The notes under the pieces: model-generated
What the model was told of the DNA's origin: nothing
Seen by the model: only the letters and a program-made list of their open reading frames with translations
Database searches by the model: none
Shown here: positions 1 through 9,545 of the stretch, one piece after another
Position numbering within the stretch: position 1 is the stretch's first letter
Layout: each line of letters starts with the position of its first letter
Position numbers and translations under genes: made by a program
Assembly: GCA_027487485.1 (NCBI GenBank)
Contig: JAIYDN010000101.1
Location: 62,001-126,000, forward strand
Source: Planctomycetaceae bacterium
Lineage (GTDB): Bacteria; Planctomycetota; Planctomycetia; Pirellulales; Pirellulaceae
Length of the DNA: 64,000 nucleotides
Direction of reading: 5' to 3'

Positions 1-697
1 TGGCGTTGAATCCCGTATACGCGAGCGACACATAGAACAAAGAGACAATCATGTTGTAGAGAGTGTTGCCATCCTTGAGCCGATTTGCAATGGATAGTGA
101 TTCGGGCACCGGGGCGGCAGAGTCCACAAGCAATCCGCTGTACCCTGCCCGCATTGCAAAGGGAACTCCAATTGCGAGGAACACTAAGAAGCAGACCAGT
201 TTGATCCCAATGACTACATTATTAAAACCTGCCCCTACCTTCACATGAAGCAGATGAAGGGCAGCAGCTGCAACAATTGCCAGCGATGCAAAGATTCGAA
301 CTTGATCGCTGTACCCTTCCCCTAAGAAGCGGTTAAGATATTCGGCGAACAGAAGGGCAGCTCCGGCGATTGGCGCGGTGAAACCTGCGATGATCGAGAT
401 CCAGCCCGCGATAAATCCAATAGCGGGATGGACGCATCGAGAAAGGTAGGTGTACTCACCGCCCGAGACCGGCAAACGCCGCGCTACGGCTCCGTAAGCG
501 ATTGCACCGCACAAGGCATAGAGACCACCGACAAACCAAACCAGTAAAACTAGCCGAGCGTCTTGAAGCGACAGCATAGAATAGAAGCTGCCAACATACA
601 GCCCAATCCCGATCATGTTCCCTACAATAAGGCAGACCAGCGAGAGCATGCCCAACATCGGTTTGTCGGTTCTTGGCGCGGTAGATTCTTGTGTCAA
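1..697 (-). CDS. APC-family amino acid permease (partial, N-terminal part)
   Basis: Inner-membrane transporter of the amino acid-polyamine-organocation superfamily, probably moving amino acids by cation symport or exchange. Only about 232 residues are present; the gene runs off the left edge and the frame stays open to base 1. Visible features are the N-terminal glycine-rich helix with GNMIGIGLYVG, then several hydrophobic segments, the loop RRLPVSGGEYTYL after helix 2 (typical of APC proteins) and YTGFNA at the edge. An in-frame TAA lies two codons before a TTG at 697 that would start LTQESTAPRTDK; the alternative is ATG at 658. I prefer the TTG because it gives a normal hydrophilic lead-in, but no clear Shine-Dalgarno marks it. 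It is divergent from folA with 72 bp between them. The family is clear; the substrate is not. Confidence 0.85.
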   Translation of the reverse strand, partial: MTQESTAPRTDKPMLGMLSLVCLIVGNMIGIGLYVGSFYSMLSLQDARLVLLVWFVGGLYALCGAIAYGAVARRLPVSGGEYTYLSRCVHPAIGFIAGWISIIAGFTAPIAGAALLFAEYLNRFLGEGYSDQVRIFASLAIVAAAALHLLHVKVGAGFNNVVIGIKLVCFLVFLAIGVPFAMRAGYSGLLVDSAAPVPESLSIANRLKDGNTLYNMIVSLFYVSLAYTGFNA

Positions 698-769
698 GTT
701 AGGTTACCAAATGGAAAAAGTTGGGTTACAGTTAGCCGCCGAATCGAATACCCGTAGAAGGCAAAGATC

Positions 770-1276
770 ATGAGCGAAAAAGAATGGTGTGCGGTAGTTG
801 CGGTCGCTCGAAACGGTACGATCGGCCGAGCCAACACTTTACCATGGAAACTACGAAGCGATCTTCAACGCTTCAAAAAACTAACGATGGGTCATTCGCT
901 AATCATGGGGCGAAAGACATTTGATTCGATTGGAAAGGCTCTTCCTGGCAGGCAAACGATCGTTCTGTCTCAATCGGGCCAATTTCGCTGGGAGGGGGTA
1001 GATGTTGCAACTTCGGTCGAAGATGCGGTCGCTTTAGTTCCCGAATCGCATCGTGGGTTTGTCGTCGGGGGGGCTCAGATTTACCGGCTTTTCATGCCCA
1101 TCATTCAACACATGTATGTGACTGAGGTGCTTGCAGATATCGAGGGCGATGCTTGGCTGGACCCATGGGACACCAACCAATTTGATTGCGTTGAGCAAAG
1201 CTATGTTCCGGCGGACGAATTCAACGAATGGCCGACATGCTTTAAGCACTTCCAGCGGCGATCAAGAGTCGGATGA
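770..1276 (+). CDS. folA: Dihydrofolate reductase
   Basis: Cytoplasmic enzyme reducing dihydrofolate to tetrahydrofolate with NADPH, needed for thymidylate and purine synthesis. The 168-residue protein matches the usual bacterial length. Motifs in order: NTLPW at residues 22-26, acidic D31 at the position of the catalytic acid, the NADPH-binding MGRKTF at 46-51, and VVGGAQIY near residue 100. The ATG follows a purine-rich AAGGCAAAG with suitable spacing. No thymidylate synthase gene is adjacent. The 3' end overlaps the convergent ROK kinase gene by 15 bp, so the two transcripts meet without a spacer. Confidence 0.95.
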   Translation: MSEKEWCAVVAVARNGTIGRANTLPWKLRSDLQRFKKLTMGHSLIMGRKTFDSIGKALPGRQTIVLSQSGQFRWEGVDVATSVEDAVALVPESHRGFVVGGAQIYRLFMPIIQHMYVTEVLADIEGDAWLDPWDTNQFDCVEQSYVPADEFNEWPTCFKHFQRRSRVG

Positions 1277-2251
1277 GGTGGTGGTCGGAGCGCATTGACG
1301 GCCCCAAATCGCGGCTCCCATTGCACCCGCATCATCGCCTAATTTTGCCATTCGAATTTCGAACATATCGCTGTAGCAAGGAAGGATGTTGCGTTTTGCG
1401 GTTCGTTCCACTTCGTCCAAGTAAATTTCTTGAATTGCTTCGACGAGTCCTCCGCCCAGGATGATGACTTCCGGACAAAGCATATGGACCAAATTGACTA
1501 CTGCGAAGCCTACTGTTTGAGCGGCTTGGCGAACAATTCTTTCCACGGATTTATCCCCGTCTCGGATTGCGGTGGCTAGGACTTTGCTACGGATCTGAGA
1601 GATATCGGTCCCTGCTGACTTGAGCAAGGCGGGTGCTTCGCCGCGATAAGCCAATTTGGCGCATTCGGCGGCAATTGCGAGCCGGCTGGCTTCGCTTTCC
1701 AAAGTGCCGGTCATTTCTGTGCCGCTTGTCCGGGTGGAAGAGGCAATCTTCGTATGCCCGATTTCCATGGCAGAAGAACGTTTTCCGCGAAGTATTTTTC
1801 CTTCGTAGACGAATCCGCCGCCGATCCCCGTTCCGGGGAAAATTCCAGCGACGCTTCGGGCGCCGACAGCGGCACCCACACAATATTCACCAAAGACTCC
1901 CGCATCCACGTCGTTCAAAACAGAGACTGGGCAATTTAGTTCGTCCTCGAGCATGGCCGATAGCGGCACGTTTTTCCAGCCGAGATTGACCGCGACATTG
2001 ACGATTCCGTTGTCCATATCCACTGGACCAGGACAGCCGATTCCGATCGAGGAGAGCTCACTTTGCGATAGTCCGTTCTCAAGAAAGGTTTCACGAATCA
2101 GCTCTGCAATCCGAGCAACACCAGCCGCGGCTCCCTCGGTTCCCTTTGTTTTTTTGCGTTTTCTAGCAACCACATTCTGCTTTTCGTCCAAAATGACACA
2201 AAGCATCTTGGTGCCACCCAGATCAAAGCCACATGTAAACTGATTCTGCAT
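1262..2251 (-). CDS. ROK-family sugar kinase (glucokinase-like)
   Basis: Predicted cytoplasmic sugar kinase of the ROK family; glucose or another hexose is a reasonable but unproven substrate. Counted from an upstream TTG at 2263, motifs are DLGGTK (14-19, phosphate binding), ND at 117-118 with the catalytic Asp, GTGIGGG (144-150) and EIGH (167-170). The cysteine-rich CxCGxxGCxE zinc motif that normally follows EIGH in ROK proteins is absent; the stretch is Ser/Thr/Gly-rich, ending LESEASRLAI. The ATG at 2251 (MQNQFTCGFDLGG) is preferred over the TTG because it places the phosphate loop at the usual distance from the N-terminus. ROK repressors carry an N-terminal helix-turn-helix; none is present, so this is a kinase-type member. 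Confidence 0.85.
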   Translation of the reverse strand: MQNQFTCGFDLGGTKMLCVILDEKQNVVARKRKKTKGTEGAAAGVARIAELIRETFLENGLSQSELSSIGIGCPGPVDMDNGIVNVAVNLGWKNVPLSAMLEDELNCPVSVLNDVDAGVFGEYCVGAAVGARSVAGIFPGTGIGGGFVYEGKILRGKRSSAMEIGHTKIASSTRTSGTEMTGTLESEASRLAIAAECAKLAYRGEAPALLKSAGTDISQIRSKVLATAIRDGDKSVERIVRQAAQTVGFAVVNLVHMLCPEVIILGGGLVEAIQEIYLDEVERTAKRNILPCYSDMFEIRMAKLGDDAGAMGAAIWGRQCAPTTTSSDS

Positions 2252-2524
2252 ACTTTTTCTCAACCAGACGATTTCGGTATCGCTGCACGTTTTGTGCGAC
2301 AGGCATTCGTGCGACGAACATTGTGTTCAGAGACGTAAAGTATAGTCTAAAGGTGAGTCATCAGTAGTGCATTCCACATCGTTCTGCCGCATCGTAGTAT
2401 TTCAAAAACTGTCCTCGAAAAAGCGGAATGTAACGATTACCATTGCATGTCCGTCGAGATTGCCAATCTTGACCGCTCCCACCTGCCTAGACCAATCTTT
2501 CCCCACCCGCAAGATTCTCCATCC

Positions 2525-5500
2525 ATGCAATCACCATCTTCAATAAACCAACCCATTTTCCGTGTTCTTGTTTGCTTCCGTTTTTCCATTTGCTTCTTGG
2601 TGTTGGGGCTTGTCTCGCCAAACGCAGTCCTCTTCGCCCAGCGCGAACTAACCGATATCCCGGTCCCGAATCCGGACGTGGAGCTTGCAACCTTTCAAAT
2701 GGGAGATGGTTGGAAAGCAACTCTTTTTGCAGGCGATCCAAGTCTTGCTAAACCAGTGCATATGAATTGGGATCACCAAGGACGGCTTTGGGTAGCATCC
2801 AGCGAAACGTATCCGCAGGTCAAACCGGGCGAGCCTGCCAATGACAAGATTGTCATTCTCGAGGACTCGAATCATGACGGAGTTGCAGACCGAACGATTG
2901 TTTTCGCCGACAAGCTTTTGATTCCAACAGGGGTGCTACCAGCTAACGATGGCCCTCACGCAAGCGCCTACGTGGCCAATAGCGATCAACTCCTATACCT
3001 TGTTGATCGCGATGGGGATTTGGTTGCCGACGAGCGAACGGTAGTGCTTTCTGGTTTTGGAACCGAAGACACTCACCATTTGTTGCATTCGCTTCGATGG
3101 GGACAAGATGGTTGGCTCTATATGAATCAGTCAATTTACATTCATTCGCACATCGAGACACCTTGGGGAGTGGAACGCTTGAACGGGGGCGGGATTTGGC
3201 GGTTCCACCCTGCGACCAAGCGCTTGGAAGTTTACGCCCGCGGTTTCGTGAATACTTGGGGAACTCATTTTGATCGATACGGTCAAGTGTTTGCTACCGA
3301 CGGTGCTTACGTCGAAGGTATCAATTTTGTTTTTCCAGGAAGTGTATTTGTGACAGCGGTTGGTGGGGAGCGATTCGTTGCGGGGCTCAATCCAGGCAGC
3401 CCCAAGCACTGTGGGCTCGAGATTCTTTCGGGAAAACATTGGCCCGAGTCTATCCGTGGGAGCATGGTAACCAACGATTTCCGGGCCCATCGCGTCTGTC
3501 GTTTTGTAGTCTCCGAATCCCAATCGGGGTACGAGTCGGTTCAGCAACAAGAGATCATCAAAACGCCACACGTTTCCTTCCGCCCCATCGATGCGAAACA
3601 AGGCTTAGATGGCGCGCTGTACATCGCAGACTGGTACAACCCCATCATTCAACATGGTGAAGTTGATTTTCGTGACCCACGACGGGATCGAACTCACGGC
3701 CGGATATGGCGAGTCACCCACGAAGAACAAAAAAATGCACCGAACGAGGCTGTCGTAGCATCGGACTCGATCGAGAAAAACATGGCTCGTTTGACGGACG
3801 ACTCGGATTTGGTTCGTATCTTCGCGAGCCAAGCCATTCGGGTGCGAGCCAAATCCGATCCTACTGTTGCCGCACGTGTGCAAGCCAGAATTGAAAACCT
3901 GATTCAAACATCAGGCACCGATTCGGACCTGGAGCTACTGCAATGGTGTTGGCATCTTGAAGCCGACAATCAGTACCATTCGGCCGCGATCGAGAAATTG
4001 CTTTCTTCGAGCGATGGTCGCATTCGAGCGGCTGCGGTTCGAAATCGAAGTCACCAAATGACGCATGACTTTCGTATGTCGACAGGATTTGGCAAGGAAG
4101 TATCGCCCGATCAAAAGTCGAAGTGGCTTGGTTTAGTAGGTTCTTATACGTCGGACACACACCCCCGTGTTCGGCTGGAGGCAGTAAGACTGCTTGCCGC
4201 TTTAGAGCTACCAGAGGCTGCGGGGGCTGCGTGCGAAATCTTGAACCAACCCATGGATCGGTTCTTGGATTTTGCATTGTGGCAGTGCATGCGAGATTTA
4301 AAGTCATCCTGGCTTCCTGCCTTTCAGTCAGGAGCATTTCGGTTTAGCGGAAAACCAAATGCAATCGCATTCGCTTTGCGTGCGATCAACGAACCGTCCA
4401 GTTTGGACGCGACTATGCAATTGCTGAATACAGGGGCTATTCAGAGCAAAGAGGATGCGGTCGAGCTAATGCGATTGGTTTCGGAATTGGGACAGCCCAA
4501 TCAACAGAGGATGCTTTTGGGTTGGATCGTGCGGCCCGAATCGACAGGCAAGCTTCCTAAACTAGACGCACAGGATCAAGCAGGCCTGTTGCGTTCCCTG
4601 GTGGACGTTTCGAAACGCAAGAAGCAATCTATTGCTATTTCTCCCGAGCTGAATGCCAGCCTCATGAAGTTGCTCGTGTCCAAAGATACTGCCCCTCTTG
4701 TAGCCGTTGAAGTGGTGAAGGCTCTTGGGCAATGGCAGGTACAAGAAGCACGCGCGACAATCGTTGATCTTGTGGTGAACGGCCCTCTGGAACTTCGCAG
4801 TGCGGCCATTCAGGCGATTGCTTCGTATGCAGATGCGGAAGCCAAATTGGCGATTAGCAAATTGGCGATCAGCCCGGATTCTGGGATCGCGATTGCCGCG
4901 ACAGAACAATTGGTAGAGCTGGATTTGAATCAAGCCTCGCAAACCCTTGCCGACCGGTTGGCTGGCCTTCGCTCGCCAGATGCGGCGTTGAGTAGTTCGC
5001 TGCAATTGATTCTGACCAAGAAGGCTGGAAGTGAATCACTGATGAACGCTCTTGGTGGTAAAAAACTGACTTCGGAAGTGGGCCGCGCCGTACGGAGTGT
5101 TCTGCGAAGTTCCGGAAATGCAAGCGTCGATTTGATTGCGACCATCGACCGAATCGCATCCCTATCGGAAAACAAATGGGTGTGGAGCGAATCGCTTCGT
5201 GACGAATGGCTTCAGCTTGCCAAGGATCAAGGGGATGCACGACGCGGTGAGATGATTTATCGTCGCAACGAACTTCAGTGCTCTCAGTGTCACCGAATCG
5301 CAGGAGCCGGAGGGGTCGTTGGTCCAGAGTTGACGAGCATCGGCGCCAATGCTCCTGCCGATTATCTGATCGAGGCATTGATTGCTCCTGCTGCGAAAGT
5401 TAAAGAAGGGTACCACGCGAAATTGATTCGCACGGATGATGATGAAGTCATTTCGGGAATACCGGTCCGAGAGTCCGATACGGAAGTCATTCTTCGAACC

Positions 5501-6127
5501 GCCGATGGAAAAGAACGAGCCATCGTGAAAGCCAATATCGAGGAGTCGAAGGATTCTCGCTCCTTGATGCCAGATGGTCTCCTTGACTCCCTTAGCCGAG
5601 ACGAAGCCATCGATCTGGTTCGGTTCATGACCGAATTGGGAAAGATCGATGGTACGATGTTGGTTGCTGCAGATGGAAGCCTTCGGTCTTGGCAATACTT
5701 GCAGTGGACCAAGGAAGCGAACCAAATTCTGAACAGAAACAGCTTGGATGCAGTTTCCGGAGCATCCAAATCATTTACGTGGCTCTCCGCATCGTCACTA
5801 GTTTCCGGTGTATTGCCGCTGAAGGGGATGGATACCTTCTCCCCTCATTCCGGTGTGCCGCCAACAACCTTTATTCAGAGTCAGTTGACGATTTCCAAAG
5901 CGGGGACTCTTGTTTTGGATTTTGGGAAGGTACCTAAAGAAAGTGTTTCGCTTTGGATTAACAGTGTCCCAACAACGATCAAAGAAGTCGGAAGTCGATT
6001 CGATGTCCAGGAAGGTTCGTGTATCATTACGATAGGAATCAACCGTGCGGTGATCGAAGATAGTATCCAGGTGAGGGTTGATAGCAAAGGCTCAACAGCC
6101 AGTTTCAGTGTGAATAGTCCTGGCTAA
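2525..6127 (+). CDS. Secreted PVC-type heme-binding protein: NHL-like dehydrogenase domain, HEAT repeats, c-type heme
   Basis: Very large exported protein (1200 residues from this start) of a family abundant in planctomycetes and Verrucomicrobia, thought to act in periplasmic oxidation of carbohydrates; the exact reaction is unknown. After a hydrophobic signal segment ending near SPNAVLFAQ comes a sugar-dehydrogenase-like beta-propeller region (about 30-400, with GLDGALYIADWYNP near its end), then an alpha-helical HEAT-like region (about 420-870), and a c-type heme domain with CSQCH (codons at 5279-5293). A C-terminal beta-rich extension follows. The ATG at 2525 is preferred because it puts the signal peptide close to the N-terminus; an in-frame ATG at 2447 would add 26 residues. 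It appears to stand alone, followed by a metallophosphoesterase 115 bp downstream. Confidence 0.9.
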   Translation: MQSPSSINQPIFRVLVCFRFSICFLVLGLVSPNAVLFAQRELTDIPVPNPDVELATFQMGDGWKATLFAGDPSLAKPVHMNWDHQGRLWVASSETYPQVKPGEPANDKIVILEDSNHDGVADRTIVFADKLLIPTGVLPANDGPHASAYVANSDQLLYLVDRDGDLVADERTVVLSGFGTEDTHHLLHSLRWGQDGWLYMNQSIYIHSHIETPWGVERLNGGGIWRFHPATKRLEVYARGFVNTWGTHFDRYGQVFATDGAYVEGINFVFPGSVFVTAVGGERFVAGLNPGSPKHCGLEILSGKHWPESIRGSMVTNDFRAHRVCRFVVSESQSGYESVQQQEIIKTPHVSFRPIDAKQGLDGALYIADWYNPIIQHGEVDFRDPRRDRTHGRIWRVTHEEQKNAPNEAVVASDSIEKNMARLTDDSDLVRIFASQAIRVRAKSDPTVAARVQARIENLIQTSGTDSDLELLQWCWHLEADNQYHSAAIEKLLSSSDGRIRAAAVRNRSHQMTHDFRMSTGFGKEVSPDQKSKWLGLVGSYTSDTHPRVRLEAVRLLAALELPEAAGAACEILNQPMDRFLDFALWQCMRDLKSSWLPAFQSGAFRFSGKPNAIAFALRAINEPSSLDATMQLLNTGAIQSKEDAVELMRLVSELGQPNQQRMLLGWIVRPESTGKLPKLDAQDQAGLLRSLVDVSKRKKQSIAISPELNASLMKLLVSKDTAPLVAVEVVKALGQWQVQEARATIVDLVVNGPLELRSAAIQAIASYADAEAKLAISKLAISPDSGIAIAATEQLVELDLNQASQTLADRLAGLRSPDAALSSSLQLILTKKAGSESLMNALGGKKLTSEVGRAVRSVLRSSGNASVDLIATIDRIASLSENKWVWSESLRDEWLQLAKDQGDARRGEMIYRRNELQCSQCHRIAGAGGVVGPELTSIGANAPADYLIEALIAPAAKVKEGYHAKLIRTDDDEVISGIPVRESDTEVILRTADGKERAIVKANIEESKDSRSLMPDGLLDSLSRDEAIDLVRFMTELGKIDGTMLVAADGSLRSWQYLQWTKEANQILNRNSLDAVSGASKSFTWLSASSLVSGVLPLKGMDTFSPHSGVPPTTFIQSQLTISKAGTLVLDFGKVPKESVSLWINSVPTTIKEVGSRFDVQEGSCIITIGINRAVIEDSIQVRVDSKGSTASFSVNSPG

Positions 6128-6242
6128 CCAGGTTTGTCCCAAAGAAGATGGGCCCTAGGAATAGGTTGGATTTCGCTTAAGCTATGATGTCAATTTGGAA
6201 GTTGACTACGTGGAATGGTTTCTCATTGGAATAATCGTTTAA

Positions 6243-7103
6243 GTGGATAGCACCGACAAACCCATTCGCTTGCTTCAAGTTTCCGACCTGCACTTTGGTC
6301 CACCCTATTTGGAGCAGGTGGGTGAAGCGGCTCTGCGATTTGCTTATGCGCAGCATCATGATGCCATAATCATCAATGGCGATCTGACTCAACGTGCCAA
6401 GCGAGAGCAATTCGAAGCGGCAAAGCGGTACATGGAGCGATTGCCACATTCCCCGAAGTTGGTCATTCCGGGTAACCATGATGTGCCGCTCTATCGTGTC
6501 ATGGAACGTTTGGTGGATCCTCACAAGCTCTATCAAGAAATCATCTCGAAGGAACTCAATCCAGTTCTTAAGATCCCGGGCGCGGTGATCGTTGGTTTGG
6601 ATTCCACCGCCCCACGTTCTGCGATCAGCAACGGGCATGTCTCAAAATGGCAATTGGACTTATGCGACCAAGCGTTCGCTGAAATACCGGTAGGTATCGC
6701 AAGAATCGTAGTGGCTCATCATCATTTCGCCCCGGCCCCCGATCATTTGCGAGACAGCAAAATGCCTAATTCTCGACGCGCGATCGAGCGGTTCTCGGAT
6801 TTGAACGTCGATTTGATCCTGGGAGGGCATTTGCACCGAGCGTACATCGGAAATTCATTGGACTTCTATCCTGGTACGCATCGCGATCGAGGAATCATTA
6901 TAGCGCAATGCGGTACGACAACGTCTCGACGGGGCCGAGGGCGAGAGCAAGAAAAGAACTCGCTGAACCAGATCGAAATCTCCAAAGGAGTCATCACCAT
7001 CACGCATTTTATGTATTTTCAGGAACGCGACGAGTTTGAGATGCTCAGTCGGCATTCCTTTCGGCGTGGTGCGGTTACCTCTGCGATGACCATCCGCCCG
7101 TGA
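6243..7103 (+). CDS. Calcineurin-like metallophosphoesterase
   Basis: Cytoplasmic binuclear-metal phosphoesterase of 286 residues, similar in layout to class III cyclic-nucleotide phosphodiesterases (CpdA-like), although other phosphoesters are possible. The five metal-binding motifs are present in order: DLH (15-17), GDLT (46-49), GNHD (77-80), then AHHHF and GGHLHRAY. No signal peptide is visible. The start is a GTG at 6243; no in-frame ATG lies closer to the first motif. The gene follows the giant heme protein on the same strand after 115 bp and may share its transcript. The stop codon is 25 bp from the end of the convergent old-yellow-enzyme gene. Confidence 0.85.
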   Translation: MDSTDKPIRLLQVSDLHFGPPYLEQVGEAALRFAYAQHHDAIIINGDLTQRAKREQFEAAKRYMERLPHSPKLVIPGNHDVPLYRVMERLVDPHKLYQEIISKELNPVLKIPGAVIVGLDSTAPRSAISNGHVSKWQLDLCDQAFAEIPVGIARIVVAHHHFAPAPDHLRDSKMPNSRRAIERFSDLNVDLILGGHLHRAYIGNSLDFYPGTHRDRGIIIAQCGTTTSRRGRGREQEKNSLNQIEISKGVITITHFMYFQERDEFEMLSRHSFRRGAVTSAMTIRP

Positions 7104-7128
7104 GAGGGTTGCTCTGCGTCGATTTGTA

Positions 7129-8223
7129 CTAATCCGCAGAGTAATTGGGGAAGTCGATATACCCTTCGGGAGCGTGCGAGTACCAATCGGACATTTCGGC
7201 CGCTGGAGCAATCGGCCAATCGTTGGCGATTCTCTCGACCAGGTCTGGTGTGCTGATAAAGGGGCGACCGAACGAGATTAAGTCGGCTGAACCCGTGCTG
7301 ATTGCAGTTTCGGCGGTTTCGACAGTGTAGCCGCAATTGCCCATCAATGGGCCTCGGAAAACCTGCCGAAAATCTCGCAGGGTCATTGGCTCGCCCAATT
7401 GATGAAATCCGAACGCCAATCCGTCCATCACGTGAAGATACCCCAGGCCATATTGATCAAGCTGCCGAGCGGTATACAAATACTGCTCCCGGTAATCGAC
7501 CGAGCCCATGTCGTTAAACGCTCCGTTGGGGGAAAGCCTCACCCCAATTTGCTTGGCTGGCCAGACACCTAGAATCACATCGACCACTTCGCCTAAAAAG
7601 CGATGCCGGTTTTCGATGTTTCCACCGTATTGGTCGGTCCGAACATTGGTCTTGGATTCAAGAAAGGTATTCAGTAGATAACCATTGGCAGCGTGGATCT
7701 CGACCCCATCGAAGCCTGCTTCGATCGCACGTTCGGAAGCGATGCGATAATCCTCTACAATGGAGGCGATTTCTTCGATTTCAAGTGCTCTTGGGACTTC
7801 GTAGGGCTTCTTTCCTTCGGGTGTGTGAATCGAGTCACCATTGATAGCAATAGCAGATGGCGCAACGGGCAAGCTTCGATCCGCTCTAAAATCGCTATGC
7901 GAAGCGCGACCGCAATGCCATAGTTGAAGAAAGATCGTCCCCCCTTGATCGTGGATGGCATCGGTGACTAATTTCCAGTTGGCTGCCATCTCGTCGGTAT
8001 AAATACCGGGTGATTGATTCCATCCGATGGCTTGTTCGGAGATGACCGTAGCTTCGCTGATAATCAGGCCTGCCGAGGCTCGTTGAGCGTAATACTCTGC
8101 CATCAGTTCATTGGGTAGCCGTTGTTCGCCCGCCCGGGCTCTTGTCATGGGGGCCATAACCACTCGGTTCTGCAGTTCGATTTTTCCAAGTTGGAATGAA
8201 CTTAGAAGCTTTTTTGTAGGCAT
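7129..8223 (-). CDS. Old yellow enzyme family NADH:flavin oxidoreductase (NemA-like)
   Basis: FMN-dependent ene-reductase that reduces activated C=C bonds or nitro compounds with NAD(P)H. The 364-residue TIM barrel shows the family motifs: ELQNRVVMAPMTRARA near the N-terminus, QLWHCGRASH, and the active-site stretch EIHAANGYLLNTFLES followed by RTDQYGG. The late phosphate-binding region reads FGRPFISTPDLV. This pattern is closest to N-ethylmaleimide reductase-type enzymes, not to the longer 2,4-dienoyl-CoA reductases, because no iron-sulfur or pyridine-nucleotide domain follows. It lies 186 bp downstream of the DapA-like gene on the same strand and could be at the end of the sugar operon or separate. 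Confidence 0.9.
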   Translation of the reverse strand: MPTKKLLSSFQLGKIELQNRVVMAPMTRARAGEQRLPNELMAEYYAQRASAGLIISEATVISEQAIGWNQSPGIYTDEMAANWKLVTDAIHDQGGTIFLQLWHCGRASHSDFRADRSLPVAPSAIAINGDSIHTPEGKKPYEVPRALEIEEIASIVEDYRIASERAIEAGFDGVEIHAANGYLLNTFLESKTNVRTDQYGGNIENRHRFLGEVVDVILGVWPAKQIGVRLSPNGAFNDMGSVDYREQYLYTARQLDQYGLGYLHVMDGLAFGFHQLGEPMTLRDFRQVFRGPLMGNCGYTVETAETAISTGSADLISFGRPFISTPDLVERIANDWPIAPAAEMSDWYSHAPEGYIDFPNYSAD

Positions 8224-8409
8224 GATCTTGTGTTTTTCGTGTTGGATTGGCCGGACCGGCAGTCGGTACTTGATTTCGACACTACGATACCCGATTCAAG
8301 GTTCCTGCGTAGCGCAAAACGAAAGTACTTTTGTTGAAGCTTAAGAGAAGGCAGACGGGTAAAAGGCTGCATCCGCAACGGGCGCTTGACCCAAAAGGGA
8401 TCTATGGTC

Positions 8410-9528
8410 TTAAAAGTCGATGCCCAGTTGCTGTGCCATGCGGATGGGGCGACGCATCGCTTCCGCCATCCGAGCCGACTCGTCGGGGCCTCGCAAATCC
8501 TTGCAGTTCGGATGAGTTTCAGGGGCAGCGATGATGCCAAGTTGGTGTAGCACATGGGCTGTACTATGTTTGTATGCAGCCGCACTTCCGGTGTGATCGA
8601 GTCGGAAGACCTGATCTTCAAGAGACTGTAGGGCCTCGAAGACTTTGTACACTCGAGTGTCAAAGCAACCGGCTTCCGTCTTATGTTTTTTGTTTGGAGA
8701 ATCGTTGTTCAGCCACATGTCTTTGGCAGCACAAATGAGAGGTGCAGCGCTCACGGCAGCACCGATCAGCAAGGGACAGCCCAATTGGATGGCTGTCGCG
8801 ATCCCGAAATCGTCGCCACTGTGAGGTTCGAAATCCAGCTTCAAGTCACGGCACATGGCTGCCCAATAGAGAAAATGAGGTTCGTCTAGCGTGCTGATTT
8901 TTCCGCCGACAAACTTCGGATGGTTGGCAAGTTGCCACAACAGCCACGGATTGAAAGGCTTGGCCCATGGCACAAATGCGGGCTCCAAGGCATGCACAAT
9001 TCCAGGACGTACCAACCACTCTGCGATTTCAAAGTACGCATCGCGACAGGCTTCAGGATCCAAGGCGCTTAACCCTTTCGAAGTCATGATCATCACCTCG
9101 CAGTTGTCGTGCAGTTGCACGATATCCAGCAATCGTCGGTAGCGATCGGCTCGGAATGCGGAATCATTTTGGGCATCGCGAGCCGTGATGCCAGCGATAA
9201 ACTTCGATTTCGGGAAAGCAGCGCGAAATCGCTGCAATACTTCTGCATACAGCGAATCCTCGAGATCGAAGATATAGCCGGTGTCTGCGTTAAGCACCAC
9301 AACAAGCTCGACACCGAAACTGTCAGCAGACTTTTGCATCCATTGAATGCTTGCGACAAAACCGTCCCAGTCAGGCTTCCGGTCCTTGAATGGTAGCAAG
9401 GCTGCTGCGCACAATCGCGACTTGGTGGTGTGATCGATCAGTTCTTCTTCGCCGGTCCAGGCCCATTTGGTTTCATGCCACTGGGTTGTCGGGGTTAGCT
9501 GCTCAGGATTTTCAATCAGTGTTTTCAT
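8410..9528 (-). CDS. DapA/dihydrodipicolinate synthase-like TIM-barrel protein
   Basis: 372-residue protein that reads as a distant member of the DapA/N-acetylneuraminate lyase class I aldolase superfamily. K210 in FVGGKISTLD sits where these enzymes have the Schiff-base lysine (usual pattern GxKxxS/T), and the later SGDDFGIATAIQLGC segment resembles the DapA strand 7-8 region. The pathway is probably not lysine synthesis: the gene is 17 bp downstream of a Gfo/Idh/MocA oxidoreductase and near a sugar isomerase/epimerase, which suggests retro-aldol cleavage of an oxidised sugar derivative. The superfamily call is moderately firm; the substrate is unknown. Confidence 0.65.
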   Translation of the reverse strand: MKTLIENPEQLTPTTQWHETKWAWTGEEELIDHTTKSRLCAAALLPFKDRKPDWDGFVASIQWMQKSADSFGVELVVVLNADTGYIFDLEDSLYAEVLQRFRAAFPKSKFIAGITARDAQNDSAFRADRYRRLLDIVQLHDNCEVMIMTSKGLSALDPEACRDAYFEIAEWLVRPGIVHALEPAFVPWAKPFNPWLLWQLANHPKFVGGKISTLDEPHFLYWAAMCRDLKLDFEPHSGDDFGIATAIQLGCPLLIGAAVSAAPLICAAKDMWLNNDSPNKKHKTEAGCFDTRVYKVFEALQSLEDQVFRLDHTGSAAAYKHSTAHVLHQLGIIAAPETHPNCKDLRGPDESARMAEAMRRPIRMAQQLGIDF

Positions 9529-9545
9529 GCTTAGAAAGCTTCGGC

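Noticed and set aside
2487..5725. Several long minus-strand frames opposite the giant heme protein
   Set aside because: They are antisense shadows with basic, Cys/Trp-rich composition and no motifs; the plus-strand gene has clear domains.
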